Of a DNA stretch of 64,000 nucleotides, positions 28,159 to 37,499 are shown in pieces. Position 1 is the stretch's first letter. Each line of letters starts with the position of its first letter. Source of the stretch: Ensifer sp. WSM1721 (GTDB taxonomy: Bacteria > Pseudomonadota > Alphaproteobacteria > Rhizobiales > Rhizobiaceae); NCBI RefSeq assembly GCF_000513895.2, contig NZ_CP165782.1, forward strand, positions 2,681,501-2,745,500. Direction: 5' to 3'. The notes beneath the pieces were generated by a model, which was not told the origin of the DNA, made no database searches, and saw only the letters and a list, made by a program, of their open reading frames with translations. A program made the translations under genes and the position numbers.

Positions 28159-29169
28159 ATGACAGTGAAAGTCGCCATCAACGGTTTCGGCCGCATCGGC
28201 CGCAACGTGCTCCGCGCCATCGTCGAATCCGGCCGCACGGACATCGAAGTCGTCGCGATCAACGATCTTGGTCCGGTCGAGACCAATGCGCACCTGCTGC
28301 GCTTCGATTCGATTCACGGCCGCTTCCCGGCCGACGTGCAGGTCGACGGCGACGCGATCGTCATCAACAATGGCAAGCCGATCAAGGTGACCGCGATCCG
28401 CAACCCGGCCGAGCTGCCGCACAAGGAACTCGGCGTCGACATCGCGATGGAATGCACGGGCATCTTCACCGCTCGCGACAAGGCGGCCGCCCACCTGGAA
28501 GCCGGCGCCAAGCGCGTCATCGTCTCGGCACCGGCGGACGGCGCCGATCTGACCGTCGTCTACGGCGTCAACCACGACAAGCTGACGAAGGACCACCTCG
28601 TCATCTCCAACGCATCCTGCACGACCAACTGCCTGGTGCCGGTCGCCAAGGTGCTGCACGACGCCATCGGCATTGACCATGGCATGATGACGACGATTCA
28701 CTCCTACACCAACGACCAGCCGTCGCTCGACCAGATGCACAAGGACCTCTACCGCGCGCGCGCCGCGGCGCTGTCGATGATTCCGACTTCGACAGGCGCT
28801 GCCAAGGCGGTCGGCCTCGTGCTGCCGGAACTCAAGGGCAAGCTCGACGGTATCTCCGTGCGCGTGCCGACCCCGAACGTCTCGGTCGTCGACCTGAAGT
28901 TCGTCGCCAAGCGCGAGACCACCAAGGAAGAGATCAACGCCGCCATCAAGGCAGCCGCCGATGGTCCGCTCAAGGGCGTTCTCGGCTATACGCTGCAGCC
29001 GAACGTCTCGGTCGACTTCAACCATGACCCGCATTCCTCGGTCTTCCACATGGACCAGACCAAGGTGATGGAAGGCAAGTTCGTGTCGATCCTGTCCTGG
29101 TACGACAACGAGTGGGGCTTCTCGAACCGCATGGCGGACACGGCGGTCGCCCTCGGCAAGCTCCTCTAA
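28159..29169 (+). CDS. gap: Glyceraldehyde-3-phosphate dehydrogenase
   Basis: 336-residue NAD(P)-dependent GAPDH of glycolysis and gluconeogenesis. The Rossmann motif is [14 protein letters not shown], the catalytic nucleophile is Cys154 in [12 protein letters not shown], and [13 protein letters not shown] closes the catalytic domain. GGGAGAG precedes the ATG. It is 5 bp upstream of a glycolipid-binding-family gene that itself overlaps pgk, so the three form a tight operon. Confidence 0.98.
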   Translation: MTVKVAINGFGRIGRNVLRAIVESGRTDIEVVAINDLGPVETNAHLLRFDSIHGRFPADVQVDGDAIVINNGKPIKVTAIRNPAELPHKELGVDIAMECTGIFTARDKAAAHLEAGAKRVIVSAPADGADLTVVYGVNHDKLTKDHLVISNASCTTNCLVPVAKVLHDAIGIDHGMMTTIHSYTNDQPSLDQMHKDLYRARAAALSMIPTSTGAAKAVGLVLPELKGKLDGISVRVPTPNVSVVDLKFVAKRETTKEEINAAIKAAADGPLKGVLGYTLQPNVSVDFNHDPHSSVFHMDQTKVMEGKFVSILSWYDNEWGFSNRMADTAVALGKLL

Positions 29170-29174
29170 GACCG

Positions 29175-29765
29175 ATGTTTCGGGCCCTTTCCTCAACGAC
29201 GGTGCGCTGGCGCCCGCTCGAAGGGGAAGGGCTCGAACATCTGACGGTCCGACCGTCGGACACACCCGTCGGCGCGGCCATCCGCGCCGAAAGCGTTCTT
29301 ATCGGGGAGCGTGGCGGCCTGGCCTATGGCGTCCGCTACCGCATCGACTGCGACGCCGGCTGGCGCGTCTTTTCCTTTCTCATAGAAACAACCGCGGGAC
29401 AGAGGCTTCACCTCCTGTCCGACGGGCACGGCCACTGGCGCAAAAGCGACGGAACGGCCCTGCCGGAATTTGACGGCTGCGTCGACATAGATCTCGCCGG
29501 CACGCCCTTCACCAATGCGCTGCCGATCCGCCGCCTTGGCCTCGTCCGGCAATCCGGAACCGCCAAGCTTAAGATGCTCTATGTGCCGTTCGACAGTTTC
29601 GAGCCAACGGTCGACGGTCAGCATTACACCTGCCTCGTGGACGGCAAGCTCTACCGCTACGAGGCGGAAGACCGGAGCTTCACGGCCGACCTGCCGGTGG
29701 ACGCGGACGGCCTTGTCATCGACTACCCTACTCTCTTCCAGAGACTATCACCGGAGACTATGTGA
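29175..29765 (+). CDS. Putative glycolipid-binding family protein (PF06475 type)
   Basis: 196-residue protein resembling the 'putative glycolipid-binding' family typified by Pseudomonas PA1994. Its features are [16 protein letters not shown], the [17 protein letters not shown] strand, and [21 protein letters not shown] followed by [20 protein letters not shown]. No signal peptide or catalytic motif is seen, so it is likely cytoplasmic. It is wedged between gap (5 bp) and pgk (1-bp TGATG overlap), so its level is tied to these glycolytic enzymes. The true ligand is unknown. Start at ATG 29175; the frame is open further up, inside gap. Confidence 0.82.
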   Translation: MFRALSSTTVRWRPLEGEGLEHLTVRPSDTPVGAAIRAESVLIGERGGLAYGVRYRIDCDAGWRVFSFLIETTAGQRLHLLSDGHGHWRKSDGTALPEFDGCVDIDLAGTPFTNALPIRRLGLVRQSGTAKLKMLYVPFDSFEPTVDGQHYTCLVDGKLYRYEAEDRSFTADLPVDADGLVIDYPTLFQRLSPETM

Positions 29766-30964
29766 TGACTTTCAAGACTCTCGACGATCTGACCGACATC
29801 GCCGGAAAGCGCGTGCTCGTGCGCGTCGACCTCAACGTGCCGGTCAAGGACGGTCAGGTGACCGACACTACGCGCATCGAGCGTGTGGCGCCGACCATCC
29901 GCGAGCTCTCCGAAAAGGGTGCCAAGGTCATCCTGCTCGCTCATTTTGGCCGCCCCAAGGGTGAACCGGTCGCCGACATGTCTCTGATGGCGATCGCGCC
30001 GGCCGTCGAGGAAATCCTCGACCAGCGGGTCCACTTCGCGGCCGACTGCATCGGCGACAAGGCCGCCAATGCGATCGCCGAGCTCAACGACGGCGATGTC
30101 CTCTTGCTCGAAAATACCCGCTTCCACAAGGGCGAGGAGAAGAACGATCCGGCCTTCGTCACGGCGCTCGCCGCCAATGGCGACATTTACGTCAATGACG
30201 CCTTCTCGGCCGGCCATCGCGCCCATGCATCGACCGAGGGCCTGGCACATCACCTCCCCGCCTATGCCGGCCGCACCATGCAGGCGGAGCTCGAGGCGCT
30301 GGAAAAGGGTCTCGGCAATCCGAAGCGTCCGGTCGTCGCGATCGTCGGCGGTGCGAAGGTCTCGACCAAGATCGACCTGCTGCAGAACCTCGTGAAGAAG
30401 GTCGACGCCCTCGTCATCGGCGGCGGCATGGCCAACACCTTCCTTGCGGCACAAGGAATTAATGTCGGCAAGTCGCTCTGCGAGCATGAGCTTGCGGAAA
30501 CCGCCAAGTCGATCCTCGCTGCGGCGTCGACCGCCGGATGCGCGATCGTGCTGCCGGAAGATGGCGTCGTCGCCCGCGAGTTCAAGGCGGGCGCCGACAA
30601 TGAGGTGGTCGACATCAAGGCAATCCCCGCCGACGCCATGGTGCTAGACGTCGGCTCGAAGTCGATCGATGCCATCAATGAATGGATCTCGCGTGCCGAG
30701 ACCCTCGTCTGGAACGGCCCGCTTGGCGCCTTCGAAATCGCGCCCTTCGACAAGGCGACGGTGGCCGCCGCCAAGCATGCGGCCTCGCGCACGAGGGCAG
30801 GTTCGCTCGTCTCCGTCGCCGGCGGCGGCGATACTGTTGCCGCACTCAACCACGCCGAGGTCGCCGAGGATTTCACCTATATCTCTACCGCCGGCGGCGC
30901 CTTCCTTGAGTGGATGGAGGGCAAGCCGCTGCCGGGCGTCGATATTCTTCACCAACGGAAGTAA
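29765..30964 (+). CDS. pgk: Phosphoglycerate kinase
   Basis: 399-residue monomeric kinase for 1,3-bisphosphoglycerate/3-phosphoglycerate. Substrate-site blocks [16 protein letters not shown] and [11 protein letters not shown] and the nucleotide site [11 protein letters not shown] are intact. I use ATG 29765; a GTG one codon earlier is possible. The TGATG overlap with the upstream gene indicates translational coupling. A long hairpin follows 8 bp after the stop. Confidence 0.97.
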   Translation: MTFKTLDDLTDIAGKRVLVRVDLNVPVKDGQVTDTTRIERVAPTIRELSEKGAKVILLAHFGRPKGEPVADMSLMAIAPAVEEILDQRVHFAADCIGDKAANAIAELNDGDVLLLENTRFHKGEEKNDPAFVTALAANGDIYVNDAFSAGHRAHASTEGLAHHLPAYAGRTMQAELEALEKGLGNPKRPVVAIVGGAKVSTKIDLLQNLVKKVDALVIGGGMANTFLAAQGINVGKSLCEHELAETAKSILAAASTAGCAIVLPEDGVVAREFKAGADNEVVDIKAIPADAMVLDVGSKSIDAINEWISRAETLVWNGPLGAFEIAPFDKATVAAAKHAASRTRAGSLVSVAGGGDTVAALNHAEVAEDFTYISTAGGAFLEWMEGKPLPGVDILHQRK

Positions 30965-30971
30965 TGCTTCA

Positions 30972-31010
30972 GCCTCCCGGCCCGGGCAAATCGATGAGCC
31001 GGGCCGGGAG
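30972..31010 (+). terminator. Hairpin terminator after pgk
   Basis: Perfect 13-bp stem CCTCCCGGCCCGG / CCGGGCCGGGAGG with a 13-base loop. What follows is A-rich (CGAAAAATAATT), with no clear T-run, so termination efficiency is uncertain. Confidence 0.55.
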
Positions 31011-31033
31011 GCGAAAAATAATTCTGACATTTC

Positions 31034-31060
31034 AAACGATTAAAATTATTTAAATCGTTT
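31034..31060. promoter_or_regulatory. 27-bp palindrome, probable operator for fbaB
   Basis: AAACGATT and AATCGTTT arms with an A/T-only, nearly symmetric 11-base centre. It is strikingly AT-rich in this GC-rich genome, and lies 149 bp before the aldolase start and just after the pgk hairpin. Symmetry and position suit a dimeric repressor or activator site. No regulator gene is adjacent. Confidence 0.55.
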
Positions 31061-31208
31061 TAGCCCGTTTTACTGCCATTTTCCCGCACATTATCTTCTG
31101 TTATCGCGCCTTTGTTCCTCCGGCGCGCAAGATGTTTCTCGCGCCTCGGATCAGGCTGTTTCATTCGCTGCTCCGCTGGTTTTCGGCGCTGTGTGTAGGG
31201 AGAAAAAG

Positions 31209-32234
31209 ATGAGCGAAAGACTGGAAGATATCGCGGTTGCCATGGTCGCCAACGGCCGGGGCCTGCTCGCTGCCGACGAGTCGACTGCAACGATCAAGAA
31301 GCGTTTCGACAGCATCGGGCTGGAGTCCACCGAGACTTCGCGCCGCGACTATCGAGAGATGCTGCTGCGCTCGGACGAGGCGATGCGCGAATACATCTCC
31401 GGCGTCATCCTCTATGAGGAAACCCTGTTCCAGAAGGCGGCCGACGGGACGCCGCTCGCCGATATCATCCGCAAGTCGGACTCGATTCCTGGCATCAAGG
31501 TCGACACCGGTGCCAAGCCGATGGCCCATTTCCCCAACGAGACGATCACCGAAGGGCTCGACGGGCTCGCCGCCCGTCTCGCCAAGTACTACGAGGCCGG
31601 CGCTCGCTTTGCCAAATGGCGCGGCGTCATCGCCATCTCCGGCACCCTTCCGACCTGGGGCGCGATCAAGGCCAACGCCCATGCGCTCGCCCGCTATGCC
31701 GCGCTCTGCCAGGAAGCGAAGATCGTACCGATCGTCGAGCCGGAAGTGCTGATGGACGGCGCGCCCGGGGATCATTCGATCGAACGCTCGGAAGAAGTCA
31801 CCGAATGGGTGCTGCGCACCGTCTTCGAGGAGCTCGGCGATGCGCGGGTCAAGCTCGAGGGCATGATCCTGAAGCCGAGCATGGTGATCGACGGCAAGAA
31901 GGCGCGCACGGCCTCGGTCGAGGAAGTCGCGGAGCGCACCGTCAGGGTGCTGAAGCGCACCGTCCCGGCAGCCGTCCCCGGCATCGCCTTCCTCTCCGGC
32001 GGCCAGTCGACGGAGGAAGCCACCGCTCATCTCTCGGCGATGAACACGGCGCACGACCTGCCCTGGAAGCTCACCTTCTCCTATGGCCGCGCCCTGCAGC
32101 AGGAGGCGCTCAACGCCTGGAAGGGCAAGGCGGAAAATGTCGCCGCCGGCCAGCGCGCCTTCACGCACCGCGCCAAGATGTGCAGCCTCGCCGCCAAGGG
32201 AAGCTGGAAGAAGGATCTCGAAAAGGCCGCCTGA
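31209..32234 (+). CDS. fbaB: Fructose-bisphosphate aldolase, class I
   Basis: 341-residue Schiff-base aldolase that splits or forms fructose-1,6-bisphosphate. Start region GRGLLAADESTATIKKRF, WRGVIAISGTLPTWGAI and the catalytic Lys222 in LEGMILKPSM are typical of class I enzymes, and LSGGQSTEEA is the phosphate loop. ATG 31209 has GGGAG upstream; the GTG at 31191 is less likely. It follows pgk by 244 bp and has its own terminator, so it may be a separate transcript controlled by the palindrome at 31034. Confidence 0.96.
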   Translation: MSERLEDIAVAMVANGRGLLAADESTATIKKRFDSIGLESTETSRRDYREMLLRSDEAMREYISGVILYEETLFQKAADGTPLADIIRKSDSIPGIKVDTGAKPMAHFPNETITEGLDGLAARLAKYYEAGARFAKWRGVIAISGTLPTWGAIKANAHALARYAALCQEAKIVPIVEPEVLMDGAPGDHSIERSEEVTEWVLRTVFEELGDARVKLEGMILKPSMVIDGKKARTASVEEVAERTVRVLKRTVPAAVPGIAFLSGGQSTEEATAHLSAMNTAHDLPWKLTFSYGRALQQEALNAWKGKAENVAAGQRAFTHRAKMCSLAAKGSWKKDLEKAA

Positions 32235-32263
32235 GCGGCCCGAAGTTAAGGGGAGCGAGGAGA

Positions 32264-32306
32264 GAAGGCCCGGCGGCAGCAATGTCGCCGGGCCTTCTAT
32301 TTTTTC
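32264..32306 (+). terminator. Strong intrinsic terminator after fbaB
   Basis: 12-bp stem GAAGGCCCGGCG / CGCCGGGCCTTC followed by TATTTTTT. It lies 29 bp after the aldolase stop. Confidence 0.85.
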
Positions 32307-32401
32307 CGACACTTTTAATTGTCAGGGGGACAAGTTCGCCGTTCCGGTCGGCCCGGCAGGGCCTCTAAATCTGTGCCATCTCCGATTGACCAGAGGCTCC
32401 C

Positions 32402-33319
32402 ATGAACACCGTCTCCTTCGTCACCGTCGACGTCTTCACCTCCAAGCGTTTTGCCGGCAACCAGCTCGCCGTCATTCCCGACGCGCGGGGATTGAGCGAC
32501 CGTGAGATGCAGGCGATCGCCACCGAATTCGGTTATTCCGAAGTCACTTTCGTACTGCCGCCTGAAAATCCTGAGAACACTGCGCGCGTGCGCATCTTCA
32601 CGCCGACAATCGAGGTGCCCTTTGCCGGTCATCCGAATGTCGGCACCGCCTTCGTGCTCGGCCGGCAGAAGGAAGTCTTCGGGCGGGAGCTGGGCGACGC
32701 ACTGCGGTTTGAGGAAAGAGCCGGCCTGGTCGAGGTGGCCCTCCACCGCAACGATGGCATCGTCACGGGTGCGCGGATCGTCGCCCCGCAAGCACTTGCC
32801 GTCGGTCCTGCCATCGATGCGACGACGATTGCCGCCTGCGCTTCGCTCCGCCCGGGCGATCTTGCTGACCAGACCCACGCGCCCGTGCGCGTCTCCGTCG
32901 GCCTCCCCTTCGCCGTCGCAGAGGTGAGGGATGTCGATACTCTCTCGAAAGCGCGCCCGAACGTCACGGCCTTCGAAGGGGCGAATGCCCATTATCCGCT
33001 TGCCGAAGACAGCTTCAGCCTGTTTCTCTATGCCCGCACGCCCGGGCAATCTTGGCAGATCAGGGCGCGCATGTTCGCGCCGCTCGACAACGTCATCGAG
33101 GATCCGGCGACCGGCAGCGCTTCCGCCGCGCTCGGTGCCTATCTCGTGTCGCTGCTTCCCGAGGCCGACGCGGAAATCGACCTCGTCATCGAGCAGGGCG
33201 TGGAGATGGGGCGCCGCAGCCTCATTGCCGTCAACGTCAGCAAGACGAACGGCACAGTCCACAAAGTCAGCATCTCGGGCGACTGCGTGACTGCCATGCG
33301 GGGCGAGATTGAGCTCTGA
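32402..33319 (+). CDS. PhzF-family isomerase/epimerase-like protein
   Basis: 305-residue PhzF/YddE-type protein with the diaminopimelate-epimerase-like double fold. FTSKRFAGNQLAVI opens the first lobe, the catalytic Glu47 sits in FGYSEVTFVLPP, VPFAGHPNVGTAFVLG is the classic motif, and NVIEDPATGSASAALGAYL starts the second. The family carries out isomerisations of unknown substrates outside phenazine producers; nothing here suggests phenazine. It follows the fbaB terminator. Confidence 0.92.
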   Translation: MNTVSFVTVDVFTSKRFAGNQLAVIPDARGLSDREMQAIATEFGYSEVTFVLPPENPENTARVRIFTPTIEVPFAGHPNVGTAFVLGRQKEVFGRELGDALRFEERAGLVEVALHRNDGIVTGARIVAPQALAVGPAIDATTIAACASLRPGDLADQTHAPVRVSVGLPFAVAEVRDVDTLSKARPNVTAFEGANAHYPLAEDSFSLFLYARTPGQSWQIRARMFAPLDNVIEDPATGSASAALGAYLVSLLPEADAEIDLVIEQGVEMGRRSLIAVNVSKTNGTVHKVSISGDCVTAMRGEIEL

Positions 33320-33324
33320 GCGGC

Positions 33325-33429
33325 CTACAGCGCGCGCCTTACCAGACGCCCAAACGTCGCTGTAGCACTTTGAATTTGCTGCATATTCTCACCCTTAAAT
33401 CGACTAGGATTTAAAGGAAGATGCAGTAG
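33325..33429. repeat. Dispersed rhizobial repeat, copy 1
   Basis: A two-hairpin element. CTACAGCG...CGCTGTAG is followed by GCACTTTGAATT and a second stem containing TTAAATCG...ATTTAA, ending ATGCAGTAG. A second clear copy lies at 40728-40834 and a degraded one at 46110-46172. It lies between the convergent phzF-like and cyclase genes, and may serve as a transcript end. Confidence 0.8.
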
Positions 33430-33438
33430 CCGATTGCG

Positions 33439-35346
33439 TCAGCGCGTACCGGACTTGCCGTCTCCGAGCGCGTCGAGGAGCGCGCGGAAGCGAGGATGGT
33501 CGCGAATGGCGTCCAGGTCGGCGTCCTGGTTGAACCATAGGAGGTGGTAGCTGGAGCTCTGCGGCAACACGATCTCGAGCAGATCCAGCGCGCGCTCGCT
33601 CTCGCCAAGCAACGAATAGACGCAGGCCGCATTGTACTGCGCGACCACGTCGTCCGGGTCGATCGCCAACGCGCGAGCGACCCACTCCTTGGCGCGCTCG
33701 ACTTCGCCCAAATGCGCAAGCGCCAATGCACCGCGATGGGCCGGGCTGGCATTCTCGGGATGCCGCTCCAGCGCCCTTTGCGCCCGCTCGATACCGATCC
33801 GCGCCCAGCGCCGGCGCTCGGCGTCCATGCCGAGGGAGAAATAGCAACCCATCAGGTGCATCGGCGAAAAATAGTCGTCCCGCCGGATCTCGGCCGCCCG
33901 CTCGAAGAATCCGATCGCCTCCTGGAACCGCCCCTGCGCAAACAGGAAGCGACCATAGTACAAGTTCGCCTCATAGAGCGAGGGATCGAGCGCTAAGGCC
34001 TGGCGGAATTCGCGGCCGGCCTCCTCCGTTTGCCCCTCATGATTCAATGCCAGTCCGCGTGAGGCATGCGCTTCCGCCAGATTTGGATCGAGGGCCAGCG
34101 CTCGCGCACTCATCTCGAGAATGCTCTCGAGCGGAAAGTCCTTTTCGTGCCAGTCCCTGATCGCGCATTCGCATTCGGCTATGCCGGCATAGGCACGGGC
34201 ATAGTTCGGGTCGAGTTCGACGGCCTTGAGGAACATCCGGCGCGCAAGCAGCAGGTAGGACCGGGTCCAGGTACGCGAGAACTGCCGGCCCCGGAGATAG
34301 TAGGTATAAGCCTCGACCGAGGTCGTCGGATCGCTCTCGATCGCCTTCCTCTCCCCCGGTAAGAGCTTTATCTTGAGCTGGTCGACGATCGCATGGGTGA
34401 TCTCGTCCTGTATCGCGAAGATATCGGTCAGATCGCGATCGTAGCGGTCGGCCCAGAGATGGCCGCCGGTTTGGGCGTCGATGAGCTGGCCGGTGATGCG
34501 CACACGCTCGCCCACCTTGCGCACACTGCCTTCGAGTATGAAGCGAACGCCGAGTTCGTGGGCGGCCTGCTTCACCTTCACCGCCCTGCCTTTGTAAGTG
34601 AAGACGGTGTTGCGGGCGACGACATGCAAGCGCGAAATCTTCGACAGATCGGTGATGATGTCCTCGGTAATGCCGTCGGAGAAATACTCCTGTTCCGGAT
34701 CCTGGCTCATATTGGTGAAGGGAAGCACGGCGATCGACAATTCGTAGCCGCGGTCGACGCTGACATCAGACGGTTCCGCATGTTTCGAGACCGAGTTGTC
34801 GCCGAGGGATACCGTATAGACGCGAATGGTCGACGCGATGTTCTTCAGACTGTATTCGCCCTTGTCGATGAAACCGACATCGAGCCTCGAGCCGACGTGA
34901 TCGCGCACCGAGGCGGAAACCGCAATCCCGGAGGGATCGGCGAGCCCTTCGAGCCGCGCGGCCACGTTGACGCCGTCGCCGAAGATGTCGCCGTCTTCAA
35001 CGATCACGTCGCCGAGGTGGATGCCGATCCTCAGTTCGATGTACCGACTCCTCGGCAGGCCTTCGTTGCGGGCGAGCATGCCGCGCTGGATCGCGGCTGC
35101 GCAGGCGACGGCGTTCACAACGCTTGAAAACTCGACGAGCATGCTGTCGCCGGCGAGCTTGACGATGCGTCCCTTGTGTTCGGCGATCTTCGGCTCCAGG
35201 AGCTCGCGGCGATGCCGCTTGAGCGCCGCCAAGGTGCCAGCCTCATCCGTCCCCATGAGACGGCTGTAACCCACGACATCGGCAGCGAGAATGGCGGTGA
35301 GGCGGCGTTCCAAAAGACCCTCGATTTTCATCTTGTGGCCGAGCAC
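33439..35346 (-). CDS. Adenylate/guanylate cyclase with TolB-like and TPR domains
   Basis: 635-residue multi-domain signalling protein. Residues about 10-180 are a class III nucleotide cyclase: LTAILAADVVGYSRLM and LAGDSMLVEFSS carry the two metal-binding Asp, and GDGVNVAARLE the transition-state Asn region. Residues about 205-330 are a TolB/FlgO-like fold (SIAVLPFTNMSQDPEQEYFS). About 10 TPR-like helices fill 345-620. No transmembrane segment is seen, so it is probably cytoplasmic. The GTG at 35346 has AAGG upstream; ATG 35331 is possible. Rhizobia carry many such cyclases; the input signal is unknown. Confidence 0.92.
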   Translation of the reverse strand: MLGHKMKIEGLLERRLTAILAADVVGYSRLMGTDEAGTLAALKRHRRELLEPKIAEHKGRIVKLAGDSMLVEFSSVVNAVACAAAIQRGMLARNEGLPRSRYIELRIGIHLGDVIVEDGDIFGDGVNVAARLEGLADPSGIAVSASVRDHVGSRLDVGFIDKGEYSLKNIASTIRVYTVSLGDNSVSKHAEPSDVSVDRGYELSIAVLPFTNMSQDPEQEYFSDGITEDIITDLSKISRLHVVARNTVFTYKGRAVKVKQAAHELGVRFILEGSVRKVGERVRITGQLIDAQTGGHLWADRYDRDLTDIFAIQDEITHAIVDQLKIKLLPGERKAIESDPTTSVEAYTYYLRGRQFSRTWTRSYLLLARRMFLKAVELDPNYARAYAGIAECECAIRDWHEKDFPLESILEMSARALALDPNLAEAHASRGLALNHEGQTEEAGREFRQALALDPSLYEANLYYGRFLFAQGRFQEAIGFFERAAEIRRDDYFSPMHLMGCYFSLGMDAERRRWARIGIERAQRALERHPENASPAHRGALALAHLGEVERAKEWVARALAIDPDDVVAQYNAACVYSLLGESERALDLLEIVLPQSSSYHLLWFNQDADLDAIRDHPRFRALLDALGDGKSGTR

Positions 35347-35510
35347 GGCAATTTAACCTTTTCCTGTCGACATGTCGTGCGGAGACTTCAGCACCGTGGA
35401 TGCAAACATAGCCATGCCTCGCAGAGTGCGCTGTTTCGGAAGGAACCCGACGGAACGCGAGAGCGGAAAGAGGAAGGCGCGAAGCGGCTTCCATCTACAG
35501 TAGTAGACTG

Positions 35511-35669
35511 TTACGGTCGGACGAGCACCGTCACCATCGTCACGACGATCGCGAAGACGGCAATTTTCCAGAAATCTCGGCGCTGCCGCAGGCCCGGATA
35601 TCCGAGTGGCTTGATGAGCTGGACACACATGGCGAGCAGCAGGAGAACCGTCAATATCTTGCTGCTCAT
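35511..35669 (-). CDS. Small two-helix membrane protein
   Basis: 52-residue hydrophobic protein: ILTVLLLLAMCVQLIKPL makes one helix, RRDFWKIAVFAIVVTMVTVLV the other, with a short basic loop between. No family name comes to mind; tiny proteins of this kind are frequent in Rhizobiaceae. I start at ATG 35669; the frame also allows 35705. It lies alone in the 490-bp gap between the cyclase and the MFS gene. Confidence 0.6.
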   Translation of the reverse strand: MSSKILTVLLLLAMCVQLIKPLGYPGLRQRRDFWKIAVFAIVVTMVTVLVRP

Positions 35670-35838
35670 TTCCGTAAAGTTCCCACCCCGCGTTGGTGGC
35701 GTCATACCGCCGTCACTTTTCGTCGCATAGAGGGCTATTGTTTTCGCCGCCGATTTGCAATGACCGGGTGCTTGGATTCCGCCTGGTAAAGCGGCACCTC
35801 CGCTCTAACTTGGCCCTGGGCAGAACGATTTCGGATTG

Positions 35839-37143
35839 ATGATGAGAAAAAACCTGCTTCCTGTCACCGCGCTCCTGCTTGGTACTCTATTCCTCTTTCT
35901 CGGAAACGGTCTGCAAGGCCTGCTCCTGCCCGTACGGGGGACATCGGAAGGCTATCCGACAACCATACTCGGTCTGATCGGCACATCTTGGGCTGCTGGC
36001 TTCGTGCTTGGCTGTTTCTTCGCACCCAACGTCGTCAAACGCATCGGCCATGTGCGCGCCTTCAGCGTCTTCACCGCCCTGATCGCAATTGTTTCGCTTT
36101 TGACGGGCATTCTGATCGACCCCATTTGGTGGCTGGTGCTACGCGCACTGACGGGCTTCTCCACCGCGGGCACATCGATGATCATCGAAAGTTGGCTGAA
36201 CGAGCGCGCCACGAACGAGAGCCGTGGCGTGATCTTCTCGCTCTATATCGCCATCACCCTCTTCGGCGTTGTCGGCGGTCAGATGATGATCCCCTTCGGA
36301 GAGACGTCGACCACCTTCTTCTTCATGATCTGCGGCATTCTCTATTGTGTGGCGATGCTGCCGACGCTCCTGTCCAAGGCGGCTTCGCCACAACCCCTGA
36401 AACAGGTTCGGCTCGATCTCCGCGGCCTCTACCGGAACTCCCCGGTTTCTTTCCTCGGCATCCTGCTCGTCGGCATCGCCAACGGCGCCTTCGGGACGCT
36501 GGGCGCCGTTTTCGGTCGACAGGCTGGACTTTCCGACAGCACCGTCGCAGCGATGATGAGCGTGGCGATCTTCGCGGGGGCGGTTATGCAATTGCCGGCC
36601 GGGCGCATCTCGGACCGCATGGATCGACGCTACGTCCTGGCTGCGCTCGCCGCGGTTGGCGCGCTCGCAGGTCTCTTGCTGTTCCTCATCGAGCCCGGCC
36701 AGGTCTGGATCGTGCTGGCGCTGATCGCCATCTACGGCGCCGCCGCCAACGCGCTCTACCCGATCGCCGTCTCCCACGCCAACGACTTCGCCACGCCGGA
36801 GGATTTCGTCAAGGTGTCGGGCGGGCTCTTGCTGCTCTACGGTATCGGCACGATCATCGGCCCAACGATCGGCGGTCCGGTGATGAGCGCAACCGGACCC
36901 TATGGCCTCTTCATGATCACGGCCTGCGCGCATATGCTGATTACCGCTTACGCGATCGTCCGCAGCCGCCGTCGCGCGCCGGTGCCCGTTGCCGAACGCG
37001 AAACCTTCTCGCCGATCAATGCCGGTACCGCGACGACGCCGGAGAGCCTGCAGCTCTCGCCGCGCGCAGCACCATTCGAGGAGCCGCGGGAGGATGCCAT
37101 CGACGAGCCGCAAGAGGAGGAGAGATCGAATGAGCCTGTTTGA
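35839..37143 (+). CDS. Major facilitator superfamily transporter (YcaD-like)
   Basis: 434-residue 12-helix MFS protein. GTLFLFLGNGLQGLLLPVRG forms helix 1, and a cytoplasmic loop with GRISDRMDRRYVLAALA carries the MFS signature between helices 8 and 9. The C-terminal ~60 residues are hydrophilic and acidic. Two ATGs (35839, 35842) are usable. Its last 14 bp overlap the DUF1192 gene, so the two are co-expressed. Substrate unknown. Confidence 0.9.
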   Translation: MMRKNLLPVTALLLGTLFLFLGNGLQGLLLPVRGTSEGYPTTILGLIGTSWAAGFVLGCFFAPNVVKRIGHVRAFSVFTALIAIVSLLTGILIDPIWWLVLRALTGFSTAGTSMIIESWLNERATNESRGVIFSLYIAITLFGVVGGQMMIPFGETSTTFFFMICGILYCVAMLPTLLSKAASPQPLKQVRLDLRGLYRNSPVSFLGILLVGIANGAFGTLGAVFGRQAGLSDSTVAAMMSVAIFAGAVMQLPAGRISDRMDRRYVLAALAAVGALAGLLLFLIEPGQVWIVLALIAIYGAAANALYPIAVSHANDFATPEDFVKVSGGLLLLYGIGTIIGPTIGGPVMSATGPYGLFMITACAHMLITAYAIVRSRRRAPVPVAERETFSPINAGTATTPESLQLSPRAAPFEEPREDAIDEPQEEERSNEPV

Positions 37144-37318
37144 CGACGACCAACCGAAGAAGAAGACCGCCCACGAGATTGGCAGCGATCTTTCGCTGCT
37201 CTCCGTAGACGAGCTGGACGCACGCATTGCGCTTCTGAGAGAGGAGATTACAAGGCTAGAGGCCGAGCGCGCCCGCAAATCCGCGAGCCGTTCGGCTGCC
37301 GAAGGCCTCTTCCGTTGA
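37130..37318 (+). CDS. DUF1192-family small protein
   Basis: 62-residue acidic-basic protein. MSLFDDDQPKKKTAHEIGSD followed by LLSVDELDARIALLREEITR matches the DUF1192 pattern of Rhizobiales, a short helical protein of unknown function. GGAGAG precedes the ATG. It overlaps the MFS gene by 14 bp and ends before the CtrA-box region. Confidence 0.85.
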   Translation: MSLFDDDQPKKKTAHEIGSDLSLLSVDELDARIALLREEITRLEAERARKSASRSAAEGLFR

Positions 37319-37462
37319 CCGGAGCCACGCGCGCGCCCATGTGAACGCGAGGACGCTTCTAGAACTCTGAATCCAAAGCATCTTTTGCTGCATCCGCGTT
37401 TGCGCGTCAGAGCAGGATGTTCTGCAGAAGACGACGTTACCTGCCCTTAAATGGGCGGGGGC

Positions 37463-37477
37463 TTAACCGCATATTAA
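37463..37477 (+). promoter_or_regulatory. CtrA-type box, upstream of the small-RNA candidate
   Basis: TTAA-CCGCATA-TTAA, a perfect TTAA-N7-TTAA as bound by the cell-cycle regulator CtrA in alphaproteobacteria. It lies about 100 bp before a strong terminator and 298 bp before rcdA. Binding is inferred from the motif only. Confidence 0.65.
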
Positions 37478-37499
37478 GCATTTTCTGCGATTGTCGGAT

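Noticed and set aside
31040..31055. CtrA box before fbaB (TTAA...TTAA)
   Set aside because: The spacer is six, not seven, bases and the match is explained by the AT-rich 27-bp palindrome.
32402..33319. Phenazine biosynthesis cluster
   Set aside because: A lone PhzF-family gene does not make phenazine; no other phz genes are near.
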